Positions 8,262 through 17,497 of a stretch of DNA of 64,000 nucleotides are shown piece by piece (the first letter of the stretch is position 1; the number at the start of each line of letters is the position of its first letter). Source of the stretch: Leptothrix sp. (in: b-proteobacteria) (GTDB lineage Bacteria; Pseudomonadota; Gammaproteobacteria; Burkholderiales; Burkholderiaceae_C); assembly GCA_013822685.1 (NCBI GenBank), contig PNKV01000002.1:1-64000 (forward strand), in the 5' to 3' direction. The notes beneath the pieces were generated by a model that was not told the origin of the DNA, did no database searches, and saw nothing but the letters and a program-made list of their open reading frames with translations. Made by a program: the position numbers and the translations under genes.

Positions 8262-10474
8262 AGGTAGCTCAGGGCGCCGGCCCGTTCGGCCCGGGCAGAG
8301 TTGTCGGCGTTGACCTCCGCAGACACGATGACCACGGGCGGCCGGGGCTTCGGCCCTTTCTCGTTCATCCAGTCCAGCAGGTCCAATCCATGGCCATCGG
8401 GCAACTGCATGTCCAGCAGCACGAGGTCAAACGCTTCGTGCGCCATTCGTTCCTTGGCGGCCTGTGCTGAATGTTCAAACACCAGGTTGATCTGAGGGCG
8501 CAGGGCCAGCATGGCGGTCATGGTGTCGCGGTTGGTCGGGCGATCCTCCACGCACAGCACTTGCCGTTGGCCTGAGTGCGCGCCCGGGGCCGGTGTATCC
8601 AGCTCGGGGGCCGTTACCGGGGTGGACGCCTTGGCCGGCAAGGTGAAGCGGAACTCGCTGCCTTCGTTCTCGATCGTGCGCACGCTCAAACTGCTGCCCA
8701 TCAATGTCAGCAGCCGTTTGCAAATGACCAGGCCGATGCCGGTGCCCGGGGTGGAGGTGTTCTCGCGGCCCAATCGGTTGAAGGGCTCGAACAAGTGCTC
8801 GACTTGTTGCCGCGTCATGCCCAGGCCCGTGTCTCTGACCCGAAACGTCAACTGCCCTTCATGCTCTTGCAGGATCAAGGTGACGCGGCCGCCGGGCCGG
8901 TTGTACTTCACCGCGTTGCTGAGCAGGTTCAGCAGCACTTGCTTCAGGCGGACACGGTCAGCGCGCACCTGCGACACACCGTCTTGCGTGATGGTGTCCA
9001 GGTGAACGCCAGCCGAGCGCGCCTGCGTGGTCAGCATTTGCAGGCAGTCGCGGGTCAGGGCGCGAACGTCCACGTCTTCAATGAAAACGTCAATCGAGTC
9101 GCTCTCGATTTTCGAGACATCCAGCACGTCGGAGATCATCTCCAGCAAATGCAGGCCGGATGATTCAATCTGGTTGACCATGCTCAGTTGCCGTGTGCTG
9201 AGCGGATCGGCGGTGTTCATTTTCAGCACCTGGGCAAAACCCAGCACGGCGTTCAAGGGCGTGCGCAGCTCGTGGCTCATGCGCGATAAGAAATCGGTTT
9301 TGGCCTGATTGGCGGCCTCAGCGGCCACCTTGGCGCGGCGCTCTTGCTCGTGCTGGCGCAGGCGTTCGCCCATCTCGGAAAAGCCTTGCTCCAGGGCCAC
9401 GAACTCGCGGCTGGTCACGGCGTTGGAAGGGGGGCCCGGGTCGACGCCGCGCGACAGGCTGCCCATGCGCGCCAGCAGGCGGTGGGCGGGGTGTACCACC
9501 TTGGCCAGGGCCAGCCGCCATGCCAGCCACATCGCGGCCGCCGACAGCAGCGTGTTCACGATCAGCAGTTTGATCAAGGATTCCTTCAAGCCTGCATTCA
9601 GGCTGGCCTTGGGCACGCCAACGGCCACGCTCCAGTCGGAGATTCTGGAGCGGCTGAACGCCGTGATCACGGGGATGCCATCCAGGGTGGTGGTCTCCAG
9701 CACGCCCTCACGCTGCTCTCGCACCATGCGAACCAGGTCGGGCACCGCGGATTTGCCTTGAAAGCGGGCCAGCTCGTGCGTGCGGGTGATCACCTTGCCT
9801 TGGCTATCAAGCACCACGCCGATCCAGTGGGGTGGCAGTCGCTGGGCCAGCAGGACGTTGGCCACGCGTTCGGGAAAGATCCCAGCATTCAGGCCGTAAA
9901 TGATCTGCCCGTTGCGCTTGACGGGCACGCCAATGGCCAGGATGGGCTTGCCTGTGGCGGGCCCGATGAACACGTCGGTCAACACCGTGGCGCCGTTGGT
10001 AAAGACCTGGAGCAATTGAGGCGTCACCACTTTGGGCAAGGCGGCGTCGACCGGCAAGATGGTGTTAACTTGCTGTCGCCCGCTGGCGTCGGTCAAGACG
10101 TAGTTGGTGATGTTTTGAAAGGGCAGGGCCTGCTTGGCCTGTTGGTGAAAAGCGCGCAGGTCAGGGGTGTTGAGTGCGGCCGATGTGGCCAGCACGTGGA
10201 GCCCTGATTCGATGCTGGCAATGTCGCGGTCCAGGTTGGCCGTGGCCGCGCGTGCCGTGGCGATGGCATTTTGGACCGCCCGCGCTTTTTGCTGCTGGTA
10301 ATCCGACACGATGAAGTACGTGGACATCAAGGCGCCAGGCAGGATGCAGGCCATGGCCAGCAGGGCGAGGCTGCTGCGGATGCTCCAGGTGGCAGGCGGA
10401 TGGGATGAGCCTGCGCCGCGCTTGAAAGCCCAGATCTTGCGTGTACTGGCACTTCGTGGCACGAAGTTGATCAT
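8165..10474 (-). CDS. Hybrid sensor histidine kinase/response regulator with periplasmic Cache-like sensor
   Basis: FLSRMSHELRTPLNAVLGFAQVL (HisKA), VLLNLLSNAVKYNRPGG and DTGLGMTRQQVEHLFEPF (HATPase), QVLCVEDRPTNRDTM..LVLLDMQLPDGHG (REC); N-terminal TM and extracellular region; start placed at MINFVPR. Confidence 0.92.
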   Translation of the reverse strand: MINFVPRSASTRKIWAFKRGAGSSHPPATWSIRSSLALLAMACILPGALMSTYFIVSDYQQQKARAVQNAIATARAATANLDRDIASIESGLHVLATSAALNTPDLRAFHQQAKQALPFQNITNYVLTDASGRQQVNTILPVDAALPKVVTPQLLQVFTNGATVLTDVFIGPATGKPILAIGVPVKRNGQIIYGLNAGIFPERVANVLLAQRLPPHWIGVVLDSQGKVITRTHELARFQGKSAVPDLVRMVREQREGVLETTTLDGIPVITAFSRSRISDWSVAVGVPKASLNAGLKESLIKLLIVNTLLSAAAMWLAWRLALAKVVHPAHRLLARMGSLSRGVDPGPPSNAVTSREFVALEQGFSEMGERLRQHEQERRAKVAAEAANQAKTDFLSRMSHELRTPLNAVLGFAQVLKMNTADPLSTRQLSMVNQIESSGLHLLEMISDVLDVSKIESDSIDVFIEDVDVRALTRDCLQMLTTQARSAGVHLDTITQDGVSQVRADRVRLKQVLLNLLSNAVKYNRPGGRVTLILQEHEGQLTFRVRDTGLGMTRQQVEHLFEPFNRLGRENTSTPGTGIGLVICKRLLTLMGSSLSVRTIENEGSEFRFTLPAKASTPVTAPELDTPAPGAHSGQRQVLCVEDRPTNRDTMTAMLALRPQINLVFEHSAQAAKERMAHEAFDLVLLDMQLPDGHGLDLLDWMNEKGPKPRPPVVIVSAEVNADNSARAERAGALSYLHKPLDLKLTLDMLDSLLNIDAAGKQPSSDKL

Positions 10475-10607
10475 GGCGTGAATCCAGATGCATGGATGTC
10501 TTGAACACAGGCCGCCAGTGGACGGGGCGGCAACGGGCACAACCTACAGCACAACACAACTGTCCACCTGGCCAGTAGACCACAAGCCTGCGCCAGGATG
10601 GCTGGAT

Positions 10608-11183
10608 TCAGCGTCTCTGGCTGGCCACGAAACCGGCAAAGGCCGCCAACAATGGCGCAAATCGGCCAGCGGGTTCGGGTTGCAGTTGCTGCAGTGCCAG
10701 GCAGGTGGCCTCCAGCGTGGAGAGCTGGTGTGGGCGATGTGCCTTGCGGATCAGGTATTGCGAGGGCGGGGGCGCATGCAATGCCAGGCGCGGCAGTTGG
10801 CGCAAAGCAGGGTTCAGGTGCAGCATCTTGCGGCTTTTGCGCCACGTGCCGTCCAGCACCACCAATCGGATCTGGCTGGGATCGGTTGGCACCGGGGCAG
10901 CCTGAGCTTCTTCCTCATCACCCGGGTACAGCAGCACGCTGATGCGCTGGTCTGGTTGCAGCAAGGCCTGCAGCGCTGGCGGGTCAAACCATTCCCCAAT
11001 GACCATGCGGCTGCGTGGCAAGCTCAGGTGCAGCAAGCGCGCGCTGCCTTTGGCCTGGGTCATTTCCAGCGGGTGCTGCAGGATCAGCACCTCGGTGTCT
11101 GTCAGGGTGGGCGTGACCCAGTGGCAGATGCAGGTGCTGTCAGGGCGCAGGCACCGCTCGCACGCCAGCCGCGCAGGCTTCAC
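10608..11183 (-). CDS. DTW domain protein (tRNA-uridine aminocarboxypropyltransferase family, YfiP/TapT-like)
   Basis: CERCLRPDSTCICHWV, VLDGTWRKSRKMLHLNPALRQLPRL; GTG start forms GTGA overlap with the upstream stop. Confidence 0.88.
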   Translation of the reverse strand: MKPARLACERCLRPDSTCICHWVTPTLTDTEVLILQHPLEMTQAKGSARLLHLSLPRSRMVIGEWFDPPALQALLQPDQRISVLLYPGDEEEAQAAPVPTDPSQIRLVVLDGTWRKSRKMLHLNPALRQLPRLALHAPPPSQYLIRKAHRPHQLSTLEATCLALQQLQPEPAGRFAPLLAAFAGFVASQRR

Positions 11184-12622
11184 GCGTGCGCCGCCAGGAT
11201 CGCCGTCAGCAATTGCCAGGTCCGCGCCACGGAGGCCACGTCCACTGATTCGCCAGGGGCATGCGCCCCCCGGATGGTGGGGCCGAATGAGACGATGTCC
11301 AGGCCCGGGTACTTGGCCGCGATGATCCCGCATTCCAAGCCCGCATGGATGACCTGCACGCTCGATTCGGCCTTGAACTCACTGCGGTAAACCTGTTGAC
11401 ACAGCTTCAGCAGGGCCGAGTCGGGATTGGGCGTCCAGCCGGGGTACTGGCCGTTTGATTCGGCCACCGTGCCTGAAAGGGCCCACAGGCTGACGATCTC
11501 ATCGGCCAAGGCCTGGCTGCCGCTGTCCAGCAGTGAGCGGACCATGAAATTGCACGTGCCGCCATCGGGCTTCAAATCCACCATGCCCAGGTTGTTCGAG
11601 GTTTCGACCACACCGGGCACGCGCTGGCTCATGCGCCGCACACCGTGGGGGCTGGCGTGCAGGGTGTTCAGCCAGGTGGATTGGTCTTGCGCCGACAGCA
11701 CATGGGTGGCGTTGGTGGCTTGGGCGCTCAGTTGCAGGCCTGCTTCCACGCCGGCCAGCTCTTGGTTCAACAGGCTTTGCCAACGTGCCATGTCGCCGGG
11801 CAGGTCGGCGCCCCGTCCAGCGGGCAGGGCCACGGTGGCGAAAGCTTCGCGGGGCAGGGCGTTGCGTGCTGTGCCGCCCCGCAGTTCGGACAAGAGCATG
11901 GGCTGGCGTTTGCCCAGGCCCTGCAGAACGCGAACCAGCAACTTGATGGCGTTGCCGCGCTCCTCATGGATGTTGACGCCCGAGTGGCCGCCGCGCAAAC
12001 CGCGCAGTGACAACCGCCAGGCTTCATGGCCCGCTGGCAATGGCTGGGCCTGCCCCGGCCGCGACACATTCACATCCATGCCGCCGGCGCAGCCCAGGTA
12101 GAACTCGCCCCACTCCTCGGTGTCCAGGTTCAGCATCACGCTGCCTTGCAGCACACCGGGGGCCAGCCCTTGCGCGCCGCCCATGCCCGCCTCTTCGTCC
12201 ACGGTGAACAAGGCTTCGATCGGGCCATGAGTCAGCGCTGGGTCTTCAAGCACCGCCAGGATCATGGCCACGCCGATGCCGTTGTCCGCGCCCAGGGTGG
12301 TGTCCTCGGCCACCAGGTAGCCATCACGCAGCACTGGTTTGATCGGATCGCGCGAGAAGTCGTGCGGCCAGTCGCTGTTCTTCTGGCAGACCATGTCGAG
12401 GTGCCCTTGCAGCACCATGCCTGGCACACGCTCGCGGCCAGGGCTGGCCGGCTTGCGGACGATCAGGTTGCCGGCGTCGTCGACCTGGGTGGGCAGGTTG
12501 CGGGCGATGGCCCAGTCGCGCAGGTGGTCGCGCAAGGCGGCTTCTTGCTTGGATTGGCGCGGAATCCGGCACAGCGTGGCGAAATGCGCCCACACGGCAG
12601 TTGGTTGCAACTCGCTGAACAT
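11180..12622 (-). CDS. pepD: Aminoacyl-histidine dipeptidase (beta-Ala-His dipeptidase)
   Basis: LQGHLDMVCQKNSDWPHDFSRDPIKP, TTLGADNGIGVAMILAVLED, LFTVDEEAGMGGA, LRGLRGGHSGVNIHEERGNAIKLL. Confidence 0.94.
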   Translation of the reverse strand: MFSELQPTAVWAHFATLCRIPRQSKQEAALRDHLRDWAIARNLPTQVDDAGNLIVRKPASPGRERVPGMVLQGHLDMVCQKNSDWPHDFSRDPIKPVLRDGYLVAEDTTLGADNGIGVAMILAVLEDPALTHGPIEALFTVDEEAGMGGAQGLAPGVLQGSVMLNLDTEEWGEFYLGCAGGMDVNVSRPGQAQPLPAGHEAWRLSLRGLRGGHSGVNIHEERGNAIKLLVRVLQGLGKRQPMLLSELRGGTARNALPREAFATVALPAGRGADLPGDMARWQSLLNQELAGVEAGLQLSAQATNATHVLSAQDQSTWLNTLHASPHGVRRMSQRVPGVVETSNNLGMVDLKPDGGTCNFMVRSLLDSGSQALADEIVSLWALSGTVAESNGQYPGWTPNPDSALLKLCQQVYRSEFKAESSVQVIHAGLECGIIAAKYPGLDIVSFGPTIRGAHAPGESVDVASVARTWQLLTAILAAHA

Positions 12623-13905
12623 CAGGTTCCCTGGGGCTGGTCAAAAACTGCATTCTCGGTCAGCAGATCCAGCAAGGTCCTGGCCACCACTTTGGTGGCT
12701 TTGCGCAGGTCCTCCAAAACCAAGTGTTCGTCGGCGCGTTTGGCATTGGACTCGAACACGGTGCGCGGACCAGCGCCATAGATCACGGCCGGGATGCCTT
12801 GCGCGCAGTACAGGCGCACATCGGTGTACAGGGGCGTGCCCATGGTCGGAATGGCTTGCCCAAACACCGCTTGGCCGTGTTTCTGGATGGCGTTCACCAA
12901 GGGTGCGTTGCCTGGCAGCGGTTGCAAAGATTTGGCCAGCAACAGGCGCTTCACATCCACCGTGATGCCTGGGAATGTGGCGGCGGCGTCGGCGATCACG
13001 CGGCGGATGTCAGCTTCGACCGCGACCGGGTCTTCCTCCGGGATCATGCGGCGGTCCAGCTTCAACACCACCTTGCCCGGGACCACATTGGTGTTGGTGC
13101 CGCCTTCAATGCGGCCTACGTTCAGGTAGGGGTGCGTGATGCCGGGCACCTTGGACGTGGTGGCCTTGTAGATCGCGTTTTGCGCGTACAAGGCATTGAG
13201 GACGACGGTGGCGCCTTGCAGGGCATCGATGCCTGTGTGGGGGATGGCGGCGTGGGCCATCAGGCCATGCACCGTCACCTCCATCTGCAGGCAGCCGTTG
13301 TGGGCAGTGACCACCTCGTAGCTGAAGCCGGCGGCGATCAACAGGTCGGGCTTGGTCAGGCCCTGGCGCAGCAGCCAGCCGGGGCCCATCTCGCCACCAA
13401 ACTCTTCGTCATAGGTGAAGTGCAGTTCGACACCGCCTTTGAGCGTGGGTGCGCCAGCTTGCGCGGCGAGGGCTTCCAGTGCGCGCAGGGCAAAGCTGAA
13501 GGTCGCAAAGTCGCTCTTGCTGACGGCGCTGGCGCGGCCGTAGAGTTTGCCGTCAATCACATCACCACCGTAGGGATCGTGGGTCCAGCCCTCGCCGGGG
13601 GGCACCACATCGCCATGGGCATTGAGGGCCACGGTGAGGCCGCCTTCGGTGAAGTGGCGGCGCACGATGAGGTTGGTCAGGCTGGTCAGGCCGTATTGGC
13701 GCACTTCGGATTCGGGCACGACGTGTTGCTCTGCCTGCCAGCCGAAGCCTTGCAGCAGTTCGGCCGTGCGCTCGGCGTGGGGTGTGTTGTGGCCGGGGGG
13801 GGTGTCGGTGGGCACCTGCACCAGGGCTTGCAAAAAACGCACTTCTTCATCGAAGTGAGTGTCGATCCAGGCATCCAGGGCCTGGTAGTCAGCAGCGGTT
13901 GTCAT
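12622..13905 (-). CDS. M20 family metallohydrolase (ArgE/DapE-like), unknown substrate, embedded in ureide-degradation operon
   Basis: Metal-site motifs ALNAHGDVVPPGEGWTHDPYGG and LHFTYDEEFGGEMGPGWLL; start ATG overlaps the preceding stop (ATGA). Confidence 0.9.
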   Translation of the reverse strand: MTTAADYQALDAWIDTHFDEEVRFLQALVQVPTDTPPGHNTPHAERTAELLQGFGWQAEQHVVPESEVRQYGLTSLTNLIVRRHFTEGGLTVALNAHGDVVPPGEGWTHDPYGGDVIDGKLYGRASAVSKSDFATFSFALRALEALAAQAGAPTLKGGVELHFTYDEEFGGEMGPGWLLRQGLTKPDLLIAAGFSYEVVTAHNGCLQMEVTVHGLMAHAAIPHTGIDALQGATVVLNALYAQNAIYKATTSKVPGITHPYLNVGRIEGGTNTNVVPGKVVLKLDRRMIPEEDPVAVEADIRRVIADAAATFPGITVDVKRLLLAKSLQPLPGNAPLVNAIQKHGQAVFGQAIPTMGTPLYTDVRLYCAQGIPAVIYGAGPRTVFESNAKRADEHLVLEDLRKATKVVARTLLDLLTENAVFDQPQGT

Positions 13906-15683
13906 AGGTTTTCCAGCAGATGCATGAAGGCGTCCACGCACAGTTGGGCGTCGTCGCTGGTGATGGTCTCTAAAGGGTTGTGACTGATGCCGGCATTGCC
14001 ACCGCGCACAAAGAGCATGGCCTGCGGCATGACCTGGTGCAGCTTCATGGCATCGTGGCCGGCGCCGCTGGGCAGGGTATAGGCAGGCAGGCCGGTGGCT
14101 TGAACCGCCTGGGCCCAGCGGGCTTGCCAGGCGGGATCGCTGGGGGCGGCTGCGGCGGTCATGGTGCGCTCCAGCTTGTAATGCACGCCGCGCCGTTCGC
14201 AAATGCTTTTCAGGGCGCCTTCCATGTCAGCGGCCAGGGCATCGCGCTGTTCATTGTTGGGGGCACGCAGGTCCACAGTGAACAGGCAGCGGCCAGGCAC
14301 CACGTTGATCGAGCCCTGCGGCACGTTGAGCACGCCCACGGTGCCCACGGAGGGGCCGTGCGGGCTTGCCAGGTCGAGGCCGGCGCGGCGTTCCACGTAC
14401 AGCAAGAGTTTGGCCACCGCGGCGGCGGCGTCCATGCGGCGGTCCATCGGCGTGGTGCCCGCGTGGCTGGCCATGCCGATCACTTCGCCGCTGTAGCGCG
14501 CGCTGCCGTTGATGGACGTGACGACGCCCAGCGGCATGTCGATCTCGTCAAGCACGGGGCCTTGCTCGATGTGCACTTCCACGAAGGCCTTGTAACGACA
14601 AGGGTCGCGCTTGAGGGCGTGGATGGCGTCGAGCTTGCCTGGCAGGCCGGCGTCCACCATGGCCTGGCGCACGGTGATGCCATCTGCGTCGGCCAGGTCC
14701 AGCCAAGCAGGATTGAAATCTCCAGTCAAGGCGCTGGATCCCAAAAAGGTGGCCTTGTAGCGCTGGCCTTCTTCTTCGGCGAAGCCCACGACCTCGATGC
14801 CGAAGGGCAGGCGCTGGCCGCGGCGGTGCAACTGGCGCACGCAGGCCATGGGCACGAAGATACCGAGTCGGCCGTCGTACTTGCCGCCGTTGCGCACGGT
14901 GTCGAAGTGCGAGCCGGTCAGCAGCCAGGGTTCGTCGGGGTCGGTGCCTTGGTAGCGGCCCACCACATTGCCCACGGCGTCCTGGCTGACCTCGTCAAAG
15001 CCGCAGTCGTGCATCCAGGTTTGCAAGTTTTTGGCACAGGCTTGGTGGGCGGGGGTCAGGTAGGTCACGGTCAACTGGCCGGCCGTGTCGCCAATGCCTT
15101 CGGTGTGCTGTGCCAGGGCTTCGCACCAATCCCACACCAGTTCGCCATTGAGGTTGCTGACGGCGAACTTGTCGTTCAGGCGGATCTCGGCGATGCGATG
15201 AATGTTGCGCAGGCACTCGGCCAGCTCGAAGTCTGGGTGGTTGTCCAGGCGGCGCTGAAAGGTGGCGATGATGGCCGAGCGGCTCAGGCCCTGGCCACGC
15301 GGGCCGCGCACGGCCATGATGAAAGGCCAGCCAAAGCGGGCGTTGTAGTCCTGGTTGAGCTGTTGCAGCAGGGCAAACTCTTCGGCGGTGCAATGCGTGA
15401 GGCCGGCCTTGCTTTGCTCGTTGGTGGATTCGGCCGTGAGCTGTCCGGCCACGGCGGCCTTGCCCGCCAACTCGGGGTGGGCTCGGATCAGGCCCAGTTG
15501 CGAAGCTTGGGGTGCTTGGCGTACCACCTGGGCCAGGGCGAACTTCAAGTGGGCCAAGGTTTTGAAAGGCCGCTGCGCCCAGGCCTGCTCGGCGATCCAG
15601 GGCGAGTGTTCGTACACGCCATCCAGCAAAGCGGTGAAGCCGGCCTGGTCGGCGGTGTTGAGCTGATCGAGGGTGAGGCTCAT
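13902..15683 (-). CDS. Bifunctional OHCU decarboxylase (UraD) - allantoate amidohydrolase (AllC-like Zn hydrolase) fusion
   Basis: N-terminus GLIRAHPELAGKAAVAGQLTAESTNEQSKAGL..FGWPFIMAVRG (UraD); C-terminus LLTGSHFDTVRNGGKYDGRLG, FVEVHIEQGPVLDE, SHAGTTPMDRRMDAAAA (amidase/hydantoinase M20). Confidence 0.94.
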   Translation of the reverse strand: MSLTLDQLNTADQAGFTALLDGVYEHSPWIAEQAWAQRPFKTLAHLKFALAQVVRQAPQASQLGLIRAHPELAGKAAVAGQLTAESTNEQSKAGLTHCTAEEFALLQQLNQDYNARFGWPFIMAVRGPRGQGLSRSAIIATFQRRLDNHPDFELAECLRNIHRIAEIRLNDKFAVSNLNGELVWDWCEALAQHTEGIGDTAGQLTVTYLTPAHQACAKNLQTWMHDCGFDEVSQDAVGNVVGRYQGTDPDEPWLLTGSHFDTVRNGGKYDGRLGIFVPMACVRQLHRRGQRLPFGIEVVGFAEEEGQRYKATFLGSSALTGDFNPAWLDLADADGITVRQAMVDAGLPGKLDAIHALKRDPCRYKAFVEVHIEQGPVLDEIDMPLGVVTSINGSARYSGEVIGMASHAGTTPMDRRMDAAAAVAKLLLYVERRAGLDLASPHGPSVGTVGVLNVPQGSINVVPGRCLFTVDLRAPNNEQRDALAADMEGALKSICERRGVHYKLERTMTAAAAPSDPAWQARWAQAVQATGLPAYTLPSGAGHDAMKLHQVMPQAMLFVRGGNAGISHNPLETITSDDAQLCVDAFMHLLENL

Positions 15684-16624
15684 GCTGGGTGCACCGCTTT
15701 CCAATGGCGCGCGATGTCCAGTCGCCGGCACACCCAGACCTTGTCGTGCGCTTCAATGTGATCCAGAAAACGTTGCAAGGCGCGGATGCGGCCGGGGCGG
15801 CCCAGCAGGCGGCAGTGCATGCCCACGCTCATCATCTTGGGTTCGTTGACGCCGTTGGGATCGCCTTCGGCATAGAGCACGTCAAAGGTGTCGCGCAGGT
15901 AGGTGAAGAAGTCATCGGCCTGCGAGTAGCCCTGCGGCAGGCAAAAGCGCATGTCGTTCACGTCCAGCGTGTAGGGCACGATCAGTTGCTGCACGGTCTC
16001 GCCGCTGGTCTTGGTGACGGGCATCCAGAAGGGCAGGTCGTCACCGTAGTAATCGCTGTCGTATTCAAAGCCGCCATGGTCGGCCACCAGGCGGTGGGTG
16101 TTGGGGCTGTCGCGGCCGGTGTACCAACCCAGCGGGCGCTGGCCCGTGAGTTGTTCGATGGCCTGCATGCCCAGCGTCATGTGCTCGCGCTCGGTGGCTT
16201 CGTCGATGTTCTGGTAACTGATCCAGCGCCAGCCATGGCAGGCGATCTCGTGGCCCAGGTCGACAAAGGCCTTGGTCAATTCCGGATGGCGTTGCAAGGC
16301 CATGCCCACGCCAAACACTGTCAGCGGCAACTGGCGTTGCTCAAACTCGCGCAGCAGGCGCCACACGCCCACGCGCGAGCCGTATTCATAGATCGACTCC
16401 ATGCTCAGGTGCCGATCTGGAAATGCAGGCGGGTTGAACATCTCGCTGAGAAACTGTTCGCTGCCCGGGTCGCCATGCAGCACGCTGTTCTCTCCGCCTT
16501 CTTCGTAGTTCAGCACGAACTGCACGGCGATGCGCGCACCACCGGGCCACCGGGCGTGCGGAGGTGTGCGGCCGTACCCGATCAGGTCGCGGGGATAGGG
16601 GGCGTTTGTGGGCTTGGCGGTCAT
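15680..16624 (-). CDS. puuE: Allantoinase PuuE (polysaccharide-deacetylase-fold)
   Basis: RDLIGYGRTPPHARWPGGARIAVQFVLNYEEGGENSVLHGD, GHEIACHGWRWISYQ, YTGRDSPNTHRLV. Confidence 0.93.
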   Translation of the reverse strand: MTAKPTNAPYPRDLIGYGRTPPHARWPGGARIAVQFVLNYEEGGENSVLHGDPGSEQFLSEMFNPPAFPDRHLSMESIYEYGSRVGVWRLLREFEQRQLPLTVFGVGMALQRHPELTKAFVDLGHEIACHGWRWISYQNIDEATEREHMTLGMQAIEQLTGQRPLGWYTGRDSPNTHRLVADHGGFEYDSDYYGDDLPFWMPVTKTSGETVQQLIVPYTLDVNDMRFCLPQGYSQADDFFTYLRDTFDVLYAEGDPNGVNEPKMMSVGMHCRLLGRPGRIRALQRFLDHIEAHDKVWVCRRLDIARHWKAVHPA

Positions 16625-17373
16625 GTTTGAAGGGCATCGGCCAGCGTGAACTGGGGGACGCGGGGGTGTTCGGTCAATTGTTGTTCGACGGTGCTGAGGT
16701 GCGCTTCCATCAGGCGGATGGCCTCGTCGGCATCGCGCGCTTCGATGGCCCGCAGGATGTCCACGTGTTCGGCGTTCGAGACACCAGCGTCGTCGGATGA
16801 TTGGTACATCAGGGTGATCAGCGAGCAACGCGACACCAGCTCCTGGATCAGCTCGGTCAGCACCTGGTTGCCCAGCACCTCGGCCAGGCGCACGTGGAAA
16901 TCGAACAGCAGCTTGGTGCGCGTGGCCACGTCAATGCGGCTGACGGCCTCGCGCTCGGCCTTCAGGTGCGCCTTCAGCCGTTTGATGTCGACCGGGCGGG
17001 CTTGTTCAACCAGCTCGCGCAGCATCTGGCGCTCAACCATGCGGCGCACCGCGAAAACCTCCCGCGCTTCACCAATGGATGGCTTGGCCACGAAGGCCCC
17101 ACGCGCCGGCTCCAGCCGCACCAGCTTGAGTTGCGACAGGCGGATCAGCGCCTGCCTCACGATGGTGCGCGAGACGCCAAAGCGGTCACCGATGGTTTGC
17201 TCAACCAGCTTGGCGCCTGGCTGCAGCCGGTGTTCGACGATGGCGCGCGTCACGGCCGCGACGATGAGTTCGGTGCTCGACGACTCGCCCTCGGGCATGG
17301 ACGCCTGGTCCAAGGCCGTCAGGGTGTCGGCATCGACCTTGGTCAGCCGGAGGTTCTTGCGTGAAGCGCTCAT
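16621..17373 (-). CDS. GntR-family (FCD subfamily) transcriptional regulator
   Basis: wHTH LQPGAKLVEQTIGDRFGVSRTIVRQALIRLSQLKLVRLEPARGAFVA followed by an all-helical FCD-like domain. Confidence 0.92.
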   Translation of the reverse strand: MSASRKNLRLTKVDADTLTALDQASMPEGESSSTELIVAAVTRAIVEHRLQPGAKLVEQTIGDRFGVSRTIVRQALIRLSQLKLVRLEPARGAFVAKPSIGEAREVFAVRRMVERQMLRELVEQARPVDIKRLKAHLKAEREAVSRIDVATRTKLLFDFHVRLAEVLGNQVLTELIQELVSRCSLITLMYQSSDDAGVSNAEHVDILRAIEARDADEAIRLMEAHLSTVEQQLTEHPRVPQFTLADALQT

Positions 17374-17384
17374 CGTGGGTAAAG

Positions 17385-17392
17385 TGTATACA
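17385..17392. promoter_or_regulatory. Candidate GntR operator: palindrome TGTATACA between divergent gntR and uraH
   Basis: Perfect 8-bp palindrome 12 bp upstream of the gntR start; resembles GTATAC-core sites of FCD-type GntR regulators. Confidence 0.45.
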
Positions 17393-17497
17393 GTTTTAAG
17401 CATTGCCTGCAAGCCCGCGCTGATCTGTCAAGGGCGGCCCGCGACTTGCAACGCCTCTTCCACGAAGGCACATGCCGTGCCAGGACAATCAGCTCCA

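Noticed and set aside
8165-10474. Kinase considered as part of a phage-defence or signalling island
   Set aside because: Standard Cache-HisKA-HATPase-REC architecture with no defence partners nearby.
12724-13983. 419-aa plus-strand ORF opposite the M20 gene
   Set aside because: Shadow ORF with no domain signal.
13980-15761. 593-aa plus-strand ORF opposite UraD-AllC
   Set aside because: Shadow ORF; the sense strand contains two conserved enzyme domains.
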